Below, one piece after another: positions 1 through 5,266 of a DNA stretch of 9,755 bases. The position numbers and the translations under genes were made by a program. This stretch comes from Bacteroidota bacterium (GTDB lineage: Bacteria; Bacteroidota; Bacteroidia; Chitinophagales; Chitinophagaceae), in assembly GCA_023409675.1 (NCBI GenBank), contig JAEYRC010000389.1:1-9755 (forward strand). Direction: 5' to 3'. Position 1 is the first letter of the stretch, and every line of letters begins with the position of its first letter. The notes under the pieces were generated by a model. The model was not told where the DNA came from. It ran no database searches and was given only the letters and a program-made list of their open reading frames with translations.

Positions 1-1608
1 GATATAGATTTTGGCGGTCATCTGCCCAAGAACATATTCACCAACATACTGGTCGAGCTGATTTTTGGAAACGGCAATCGTGGAACTAAGTCGGTTGAAT
101 GTGATATCCTTGACTGCTGGTTCTATACCTGCCTGCAGGGATTCGATTTCTCCCTTAACCCCGGTAATGAATTTGATCTTCATTCCGTTCAGCGACGGTT
201 TTTCTTCACGGTTCTGCACTACAAACATATCGTAATGATAATGCAGCAGGTAAAGCTTACCATCTGAATGATTGAAATCAAATTTTAGGGAATCGCCATT
301 TTTTGAAATGGTGATGATGCCATATCCGGGATGTTCAAAACGGCCTGTATAATCATCGAGAGGATGGGATGGTTTTGTGTTTTCCTTACGGTTAAGGCTA
401 TCCGAATTTCCGGAAGCCGGCGTTGCTGCTTTAGCCTTTGCGATGGATTCTTTTTGCAGTGCGCTCCAGTCGGTACGCCTTACGTTCAGCATTCTGTCGG
501 AAACTGTATTGCGGATCAGGGATGGAAGCGCAGAGGCATTCTGATTAACGAGTACCACAATTCCTACACTGTCGCTTGGAAAAAAGCTCACACTGGCGCT
601 GAAGCCATCGATGTTTCCGCCATGTTCTACCCGGTAATGGCCTTTATACGAACTCAGCATCCAGCCCAATCCATACGTGCTGAAGTGCACATCGGGATTT
701 ACGGGTCCGGGCACACCACCTCCCGTGACCATCTGAGCGCTTATAGCCTGGCTTAAAAAACTAACCGGAATAACATCTTTGCCATTGTATTTTCCGCCAT
801 TCACCCAGGCCATGGTCCATTTTGCCATATCTGCTGCTGACGCATTGATAGAGCCTGCGGGACCGATCGGATCAATATTCATAAAGGGCATCCGAACGAT
901 AGAATCATTCTTTTCAAGATAACCATAAGTGAAGTCTGGAGTCTTCTCCATATCGCCTACCGAGAAATTGGCGTTGTTCATTTCCAGCGGAGCGAATATC
1001 TTTTCCCGTACCAGGTCTTCCCAGCTTTTGCCTGTTAGCTTTTCTGCCAGTACACCCTGGGCCAGGTACATGAAATTATTATACTGCCATCTTTCGCGCA
1101 GTTCAGCAGATGGTTCCAGGAATCGTATCCTGTAAATCAGGCTGTCGCGCGGAGTGGTGGCGCCATACCAGGAATAATCATGACGGGGCAGCCCCGTGCG
1201 GTGCGACATCATATCGCGGGCGGTGACATGATTGGTAAGGTGTTGATTGTGGAATTTCAGTTCGGGCAGGTATTCCTGTACAGGTTTATCAATGCTGAGT
1301 TTGCCATCCTGTTGCAGCATGCCCAGTATCGTAGCAGTAAATGCTTTGGTGCAGGAGCCGATAGCGAATTGGGTATTAGCGGTAACCGGAATTTTGGATT
1401 CAAAATCCTTATAGCCGTACCCCTTAAGGTAAACTACCTTGTCTTTTTCAATGACTGCCACCGCACAGCCGGCAGCTTTCCAGTCGCGCAGCATGCCATT
1501 AATGGTGGTATCCAATCCCGCAAAACGATCGGGAGTTTTCTTTTTCTGGGCTGCCACGTCATAGCTCAAAAAGCAAATGGCCAGCGCAAGCATGAAGATT
1601 TGTTTCAT
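1..1608 (-). CDS. Secreted serine hydrolase, class C beta-lactamase/PBP fold with C-terminal DUF3471-like domain (C-terminus cut by window edge)
   Basis: The frame is open from ATG at 1608 down to base 1, giving 536 residues with no stop, so the C-terminus lies outside the window. Residues 1-20 form a signal peptide: MKQ, a hydrophobic core, then a likely signal-peptidase I cut after V-A-A, before Q21. There is no proper lipobox. The catalytic domain covers about residues 30-370 and shows the family triad: S85-C-T-K88 (nucleophile and base), Y176-N-N (the YxN motif) and H329-G-G (in place of KTG). From about 419 comes a beta-rich DUF3471/lipocalin-like region starting DDYTGRF. A similar start, LDQYVGEY, recurs near 518 and runs off the edge. 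Such proteins act in the periplasm or outside the cell on peptides, esters or cell-wall fragments; the substrate cannot be read from sequence. The HGG variant is common in esterase/peptidase members, so I would not call it a resistance beta-lactamase. It starts 23 bp after the PLP-enzyme gene and probably shares its transcript. The fold is clear and the substrate is unknown. Confidence 0.9.
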   Translation of the reverse strand, partial: MKQIFMLALAICFLSYDVAAQKKKTPDRFAGLDTTINGMLRDWKAAGCAVAVIEKDKVVYLKGYGYKDFESKIPVTANTQFAIGSCTKAFTATILGMLQQDGKLSIDKPVQEYLPELKFHNQHLTNHVTARDMMSHRTGLPRHDYSWYGATTPRDSLIYRIRFLEPSAELRERWQYNNFMYLAQGVLAEKLTGKSWEDLVREKIFAPLEMNNANFSVGDMEKTPDFTYGYLEKNDSIVRMPFMNIDPIGPAGSINASAADMAKWTMAWVNGGKYNGKDVIPVSFLSQAISAQMVTGGGVPGPVNPDVHFSTYGLGWMLSSYKGHYRVEHGGNIDGFSASVSFFPSDSVGIVVLVNQNASALPSLIRNTVSDRMLNVRRTDWSALQKESIAKAKAATPASGNSDSLNRKENTKPSHPLDDYTGRFEHPGYGIITISKNGDSLKFDFNHSDGKLYLLHYHYDMFVVQNREEKPSLNGMKIKFITGVKGEIESLQAGIEPAVKDITFNRLSSTIAVSKNQLDQYVGEYVLGQMTAKIYI

Positions 1609-1631
1609 ATTGCTGATTTAAGGGAATTTTA

Positions 1632-2834
1632 TTAAGAAAGCGCCTGTTCAAGATCATATATGATGTCATCAATATTTTCCATACCGATGCTCATCCGGAT
1701 CAGTCCGTCGGTGATGCCATATTCTTCGCGCTGAGCCTTTGGTACGCCATAATGAGTCATGGATGCGGGATGCGAGAGCAGGGTATCGCAGGTGCCGAGG
1801 GATACCGTGCGGGTACACATTTTCAGCTTATTCATCATGCGCATACCGGCTTCCATTCCACCTTTGAGTTCGATGCTCATCATCGCCCCGGGATGTTTCA
1901 TTTGTTTCGACGCGATGGCGTAATCGGGATGCGATTCCAGTCCATTGTAATTAACCTTTGATACCGCCGGGTGAGCAGAAAGGAATTTCGCTGTGGCCTC
2001 CGCGTTAGCACAATGCCGGTCCATCCTCACCTCCAGGGTTTTCATGCCGTTGATCAACAGAAAGGCATCAAAGGGGCTGCTGTTGGCACCAAGAAAACGG
2101 TGCGTCTTATCTGCTTTGGTACGCATGAATTCCCGGTCTTTCCCGATCAGTACACCACCGATAGAAGTGCCATGGCCATTCAGGAATTTGGTGGTGGAAT
2201 GCACAATGAAATCAACGCCAAAACGAAATGGTTGCTGCAGGTAGGGTGTAGCGAATGTATTGTCGCAGGCGATGAGCTTACCATATTTTTTTCCAAGCTG
2301 GGTAAGAATTTCAATATCCACGCATTGTATGGTGGGGTTAGCCGGTGTTTCGATGTAAACCATCGCGATAGCCGGATCCTGCTTCAGAGCGGCTTCAACC
2401 CGGTTGGGATCACGAAAATCAATAATGATCGTTTCTATGCCCAGATCGGGCAGCAGGCGGTTGAAAATTTCATGGGTGCCGCCGTATAAAGAATAGTGGG
2501 TGAGAATTTTATCACCAGACTTCAGTGTCGACAGCAACAGGGTGCTGATCGCCGCCATCCCCGATGCATGCAGCAGGCCTTCAGCTTCAACATCTGCAAT
2601 GCCAAATGATTCCATGGCGGCAATTTTACGTGCCGCTTCGCGTGTTGAAGGGTTGCCCCAGCGAGAATAGATATAACCTTCTTCCGCACCACTGAAGCGT
2701 TTCATGCCCTGTTCGGCGGTATCGTATACAAATGTTGACGTAGAGTAAATTGGGGTAAGGTGCGCATAAGACGGATCCTGCTCATGTCCTCCATGTATAG
2801 CTAAAGAACTAAATCCGGAAAAATCCCTGTCCAT
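1632..2834 (-). CDS. PLP-dependent trans-sulfuration enzyme (Cys/Met metabolism family; cystathionine gamma-lyase, gamma-synthase or O-acylhomoserine sulfhydrylase-like)
   Basis: A complete 400-residue protein, the normal length for the Cys/Met metabolism PLP family (fold type I, cytosolic, usually tetrameric). Visible family residues are Y56-S-R58 (phosphate contacts from the neighbouring subunit), S91-G-M (cofactor phosphate loop), Y117 (ring stacking), D191 (pyridine nitrogen), K216 in HSTTKFLNGHG (Schiff-base lysine) and R380 in LIRMSIGMENIDD (substrate carboxylate). The C-terminal half, including MDRHCAN and LLSHPASMTHYG, resembles methionine gamma-lyase. However, the position of that enzyme's catalytic cysteine is glycine (G119 in SLYGGT), and its Lys-Asp pair near residue 245 appears as His-Arg. 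The family catalyses beta- or gamma-elimination or replacement on cysteine, cystathionine, methionine or O-acyl-homoserine; the exact reaction is unresolved. The ATG at 2834 gives the usual family N-terminus (FSSLAIHGG). The serine hydrolase gene follows after 23 bp, and a divergent DinB gene lies upstream. Confidence 0.92.
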   Translation of the reverse strand: MDRDFSGFSSLAIHGGHEQDPSYAHLTPIYSTSTFVYDTAEQGMKRFSGAEEGYIYSRWGNPSTREAARKIAAMESFGIADVEAEGLLHASGMAAISTLLLSTLKSGDKILTHYSLYGGTHEIFNRLLPDLGIETIIIDFRDPNRVEAALKQDPAIAMVYIETPANPTIQCVDIEILTQLGKKYGKLIACDNTFATPYLQQPFRFGVDFIVHSTTKFLNGHGTSIGGVLIGKDREFMRTKADKTHRFLGANSSPFDAFLLINGMKTLEVRMDRHCANAEATAKFLSAHPAVSKVNYNGLESHPDYAIASKQMKHPGAMMSIELKGGMEAGMRMMNKLKMCTRTVSLGTCDTLLSHPASMTHYGVPKAQREEYGITDGLIRMSIGMENIDDIIYDLEQALS

Positions 2835-2876
2835 ATCTCAATAATTTTATTTTAAGTAATTTGAAACCGAACTGCT

Positions 2877-2904
2877 CAGGTGAAGATGTGCTGCGCGCAG
2901 GTGA
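2877..2904. repeat. Direct repeat CAGGTGA x2 with a 21-bp period, possible operator
   Basis: CAGGTGA occurs at 2877-2883 and again at 2898-2904, start to start 21 bp, which is two helical turns and would put both copies on the same DNA face. Between and overlapping them is a perfect 10-bp palindrome CTGCGCGCAG (2891-2900). The second copy continues into the near-palindrome AGGTGACCT (2899-2907). The arrangement, inside a divergent intergenic region upstream of the candidate promoter boxes, would suit a regulator binding site. No regulator is encoded nearby, and repeats this short can arise by chance. Confidence 0.3.
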
Positions 2905-2932
2905 CCTAACTGCTGATATCATCAATTTCCTG

Positions 2933-2940
2933 TAGGTTTG
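2933..2940 (+). promoter_or_regulatory. Candidate Bacteroidota -7 element (TAGGTTTG) for the DinB-family gene
   Basis: TAGGTTTG matches the Bacteroidota sigma-factor -7 consensus TANNTTTG exactly and points at the DinB gene, 23 bp before its TTG start. A start of transcription around 2946-2948 would leave a leader of under 30 nt. I find no convincing TTTG -33 box at the usual 19-21 bp upstream (about 2909-2913), which lowers confidence. The box overlaps the inverted repeat TTTGA-CT-TCAAA (2937-2948). Confidence 0.45.
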
Positions 2941-2944
2941 ACTT

Positions 2945-2952
2945 CAAATGTA
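2945..2952 (-). promoter_or_regulatory. Candidate Bacteroidota -7 element (TACATTTG, minus strand) for the PLP-enzyme gene
   Basis: Read on the minus strand, 2952 to 2945 is TACATTTG, an exact match to TANNTTTG, directed towards the PLP enzyme. It would give a leader of about 100 nt, longer than for the other genes here. There is no clear -33 TTTG at the expected distance, which would lie inside the start of the DinB gene. It sits only 4 bp from the plus-strand box at 2933-2940, so the two promoters would overlap face to face. The box is visible; its use is inferred. Confidence 0.35.
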
Positions 2953-2963
2953 AATTATTTCCC

Positions 2964-3470
2964 TTGAAAGAAATGCTGCAACAACTGGCTGCTTATAACA
3001 TATGGGCTAACCAGCGTTTACTTGATGTGATTCTTAAGTTTCCGGAAGAGACCTGGCAAAGAACACTTGCTGCCAGTTTCCCCAGTTTTCATCAAGCGCT
3101 CTTGCATATGTGGGATGCCGAAAGTATCTGGTGGCAGCGGATGAAACTGCAGGAAAGGGTGATTCCCCCCAGTGTGCATTTCACTGGAACAGTACGCGAT
3201 ATTGGCGCCGCGCTGCTGCACCAGAATAATTTATGGAAAGCATGGATTGACAACGCCACTCCGGCGGCACTGGATCATGTGTTTGCCTATCAGAATTCGA
3301 GGCGCGAGCAATTCAAGCAGCCTATCTTTCAAATGCTTATCCACCTGTTCAATCATGGTACCTATCATCGGGGTCAGCTCATTGTAATGCTGCACCAGGC
3401 CGGGGTACAGCATCGCCCTCAAACGGATTTTATCGTGTGGTCACGGTTGAAAGGAAAACTGAAAGGATAA
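2964..3470 (+). CDS. DinB-family protein (putative metal-binding four-helix bundle)
   Basis: A 168-residue protein typical in length for the DinB/YfiT-like superfamily: small cytosolic four-helix bundles that carry a metal site of three histidines. The N-terminus (LAAYNIWANQRLL) is the classic first helix. Likely metal ligands are H48 in LLHMWDAESIWW (helix 2) and H131 and H135 in the signature HLFNHGTYHRGQL, residues 127-139. Some relatives are thiol-dependent transferases, but many have no known reaction, and the name DinB (damage-inducible) does not show SOS control here. The start is uncertain. TTG at 2964 gives MKEMLQQ, the spacing usual for the family; ATG at 2973 would give 165 residues. 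It diverges from the PLP enzyme and converges on fabH with 35 bp between stop codons. Confidence 0.88.
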   Translation: MKEMLQQLAAYNIWANQRLLDVILKFPEETWQRTLAASFPSFHQALLHMWDAESIWWQRMKLQERVIPPSVHFTGTVRDIGAALLHQNNLWKAWIDNATPAALDHVFAYQNSRREQFKQPIFQMLIHLFNHGTYHRGQLIVMLHQAGVQHRPQTDFIVWSRLKGKLKG

Positions 3471-3505
3471 TATGTTATCGTTCCGAATGCAGTAAAACAG
3501 CACCC

Positions 3506-4522
3506 TTATAGGTTTTTTGAAGTGCTTCCTTCTATTGCCCATTTCACCAGGGTTGCGCCCCAGGTAAATCCGCCACCGAAAGCGGCCAGCACGATCAGAT
3601 CGCCTTTGTGTAACTTGTCCTGCCATTCCCATAAACAAAGCGGGATGGTGGCTGCAGTGGTATTGCCATAGCGCTGAATATTCAGCATCACTTTATCCTG
3701 CGACAGGCCCATCCTGTTTGCCGTAGCATCAATAATTCGTTTATTAGCCTGGTGAGGAACGAGCCAGGCAATATCTTTACCGGTGAGCTGGTTGCGCTCG
3801 AGCAGTTCAGCGCTTACATCGGCCATGCCTTTTACAGCAAATTTGAACACCGCCTGTCCCTCCTGGTAAATAAAATGTTCTTTGGCAGCTACAGTTTCAT
3901 GTGATGCGGGTTTCAATGATCCGCCGGCTTTCATCCGCAGAAAATCTCTTCCCGATCCATCGCTGCGCAGAATACTGTCGAGCACTCCAAAACCTTCTGT
4001 ATTGGGTTCCAGCAGTACGGCGCCACCGCCATCGCCAAAAAGCACACAGGTCGTGCGGTCGCTGTAATCTACTATCGCGCTCATTTTATCGGCGCCAACA
4101 ACCACCACTTTCTTGTAGCGGCCGCTTTCGATATACATCGCCCCGGTGGTTAGTCCGTATAAAAATCCCGAACAGGCCGCCTGCAGGTCGAAGCCCCAGG
4201 CATTGCGTGCACCGATCTTATCACAGATGATATTGGCTGTAGCCGGAAAGGTCATATCGGGTGTAACGGTGCAGCAGATCAGGCAGTCGATCTCCATCGG
4301 ATCTATACCTCTTTTTTTACAGAGATCCAGTACAGCGGGAGCACCAAGATCAGACGTGCCTTTGCCTTCCCCTCTCAGAATCCGCCGCTCGGTAATACCG
4401 GTGCGGGTACGGATCCATTCATCATTCGTATCGACCAGTTTTTCCAGGTCGGCATTGGTCAGTTTATCTTCGGGTACGAAAGCGCCTACGGCGGTAATAG
4501 CTGCACTGATTTTTTGAGTCAT
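3506..4522 (-). CDS. fabH: 3-oxoacyl-ACP synthase III (beta-ketoacyl-ACP synthase III)
   Basis: A 338-residue thiolase-fold enzyme that starts bacterial fatty-acid synthesis in the cytosol by condensing an acyl-CoA (usually acetyl-CoA, or branched primers) with malonyl-ACP. The Cys-His-Asn triad is complete: C117 in DLQAACSGFLYGL, H257 in WLVPHQANKRI and N287 in RYGNTTAATIP. Other hallmarks are NDEWIRTRTGITERR (about 33-47), the glycine-rich LFGDGGGAVLL (161-171) and the C-terminal AAFGGGFTWGA. The start at 4522 (MTQKISAAITAVGAFVP) is the family N-terminus. The frame continues upstream to 4588, but those extra 22 codons would run through the putative promoter and match nothing in the family. 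The gene stands alone, not in a plsX or rpmF cluster, diverging from ruvA and converging on the DinB gene. FabH paralogues exist in Bacteroidota, and primer preference cannot be told from sequence. Confidence 0.96.
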   Translation of the reverse strand: MTQKISAAITAVGAFVPEDKLTNADLEKLVDTNDEWIRTRTGITERRILRGEGKGTSDLGAPAVLDLCKKRGIDPMEIDCLICCTVTPDMTFPATANIICDKIGARNAWGFDLQAACSGFLYGLTTGAMYIESGRYKKVVVVGADKMSAIVDYSDRTTCVLFGDGGGAVLLEPNTEGFGVLDSILRSDGSGRDFLRMKAGGSLKPASHETVAAKEHFIYQEGQAVFKFAVKGMADVSAELLERNQLTGKDIAWLVPHQANKRIIDATANRMGLSQDKVMLNIQRYGNTTAATIPLCLWEWQDKLHKGDLIVLAAFGGGFTWGATLVKWAIEGSTSKNL

Positions 4523-4546
4523 TCGGTAGTGGTATTTTACAGGGGG

Positions 4547-4554
4547 CAAAATTA
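4547..4554 (-). promoter_or_regulatory. Candidate Bacteroidota -7 element (TAATTTTG, minus strand) for fabH
   Basis: On the minus strand 4554 to 4547 reads TAATTTTG, an exact TANNTTTG match, 24 bp before the fabH ATG at 4522. It predicts a leader of roughly 15-20 nt. It also argues for the 4522 start, since a start at 4588 would place the promoter inside the coding region. No strong -33 TTTG is seen 19-21 bp further upstream. Confidence 0.45.
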
Positions 4555-4621
4555 ATGGAAAAGTTTTCAATCGGCCGATAACAATCATTTGGTTCGGTAT
4601 ACCCGACTGCTGTTTTTCCCT

Positions 4622-4629
4622 TATTTTCG
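4622..4629 (+). promoter_or_regulatory. Weak candidate -7 element (TATTTTCG) for ruvA-sprA
   Basis: TATTTTCG differs from TANNTTTG at one position and ends 4 bp before the ruvA ATG, so transcription would begin at or next to the start codon, giving a leaderless or nearly leaderless message. A TTTG sits at 4588-4591, but the 30-bp gap is too long for the usual -33/-7 spacing. This is a low-confidence reading; the true promoter may be elsewhere in 4523-4633. Confidence 0.2.
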
Positions 4630-4633
4630 CCGC

Positions 4634-5224
4634 ATGATCGCATATATCCGCGGCAAATTCATCCGGAAAACACCATCCCAGGTTATTGTAGATGTAAATG
4701 GATTGGGGTATGAATTGCAGATCAGCCTGAACACCTTTTCAGAGATCCAGCACCTGGAAGAGGGCTCCCTGTTCACCTATTTTCATGTGCGTGAAGACGC
4801 GCAGATATTGTATGGGTTTGCATCAGAAGAAGAAAAGAATATTTTTACACTTCTTATCAGTGTCTCCGGCGTGGGCGCCGCTACCGCCCGGATGATGATT
4901 TCATCAATGCTTCCCCAGGAAATTATAAGGGCTATCGGAAGCGGTGATGCAAAAAAACTGGAGGGCGTGAAAGGAATTGGCAGGAAATCTGCAGAACGGA
5001 TCGTTCTTGAACTCAAAGATAAAATCGTAAAACTCCCATCCGGCAGTTCTGTGCAGAATAATACTGCCGGTACTTACAATACCCTGGAGGCAGATGCGTT
5101 AAATGCACTGATCGCGCTCGGTATTTCTAAACAGGCAGGGGAACTTGCCATTCAGCGGGTGATGAAAATACCCGGTAAGGATAAAATTGAAGATATTATC
5201 AAAGAAGCCCTTAAAACACTCTGA
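4634..5224 (+). CDS. ruvA: Holliday junction branch migration protein RuvA
   Basis: A 196-residue protein, close to the family norm of about 200. RuvA tetramers bind four-way DNA junctions and load the RuvB helicase for branch migration in recombinational repair. Domain I (about 1-63) is the OB fold, starting MIAYIRGKF with the conserved VNGLGYELQISL. Domain II (about 70-130) has two helix-hairpin-helix DNA-binding motifs, LISVSGVGAATARMM and LEGVKGIGRKSAERIVLEL. A flexible linker (about 132-150, rich in S, N, T and G) leads to domain III (151-196, starting LEADALNALIALGISKQ), which contacts RuvB. The ATG at 4634 gives the universal MI-xYI-G start. The frame stays open upstream to a start at 4589, but the added residues match nothing in the family. 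The sprA frame follows after about 42 bp on the same strand, probably in one transcript. ruvB and ruvC are not in the window. Confidence 0.97.
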   Translation: MIAYIRGKFIRKTPSQVIVDVNGLGYELQISLNTFSEIQHLEEGSLFTYFHVREDAQILYGFASEEEKNIFTLLISVSGVGAATARMMISSMLPQEIIRAIGSGDAKKLEGVKGIGRKSAERIVLELKDKIVKLPSGSSVQNNTAGTYNTLEADALNALIALGISKQAGELAIQRVMKIPGKDKIEDIIKEALKTL

Positions 5225-5266
5225 GCCTATTGGAAGGATGTCTACCTAAAACACTTCGAAAAAAGT

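Noticed and set aside
1..1608. Antibiotic-resistance beta-lactamase
   Set aside because: The fold and SxxK/YxN motifs fit, but the third motif is HGG and a DUF3471-like tail is present. This is typical of the broad serine hydrolase/esterase group common in Bacteroidota, not of AmpC enzymes.
1971..2489. 172-codon plus-strand open frame opposite the PLP enzyme gene
   Set aside because: It lies wholly antisense to a clearly recognised enzyme gene and its translation matches no family I know. It is a shadow of codon use in the real gene; the same holds for other antisense frames at 331-756, 1180-1635 and 4146-4517.
2835..2963. Riboswitch (for example a SAM-type element) in the leader of the PLP enzyme
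   Set aside because: The putative leader is about 100 nt and I could not recognise conserved riboswitch core motifs or a sequestering hairpin near the start codon. A covariance-model search would be decisive.
3471..3505. Bidirectional terminator between the convergent DinB gene and fabH
   Set aside because: I looked for a GC-rich hairpin followed by T-runs and found none in the 35 bp. Termination here may lie inside the coding ends or use another mechanism.
4523..4588. 22-codon upstream extension of fabH
   Set aside because: The extra residues are not found in the family, and the stretch contains an exact -7 promoter match in the right direction. The ATG at 4522 gives the standard N-terminus.
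4589..4633. 15-codon upstream extension of ruvA
   Set aside because: It precedes the universally conserved MI-xYI-G start of RuvA at 4634, so it is almost certainly untranslated.
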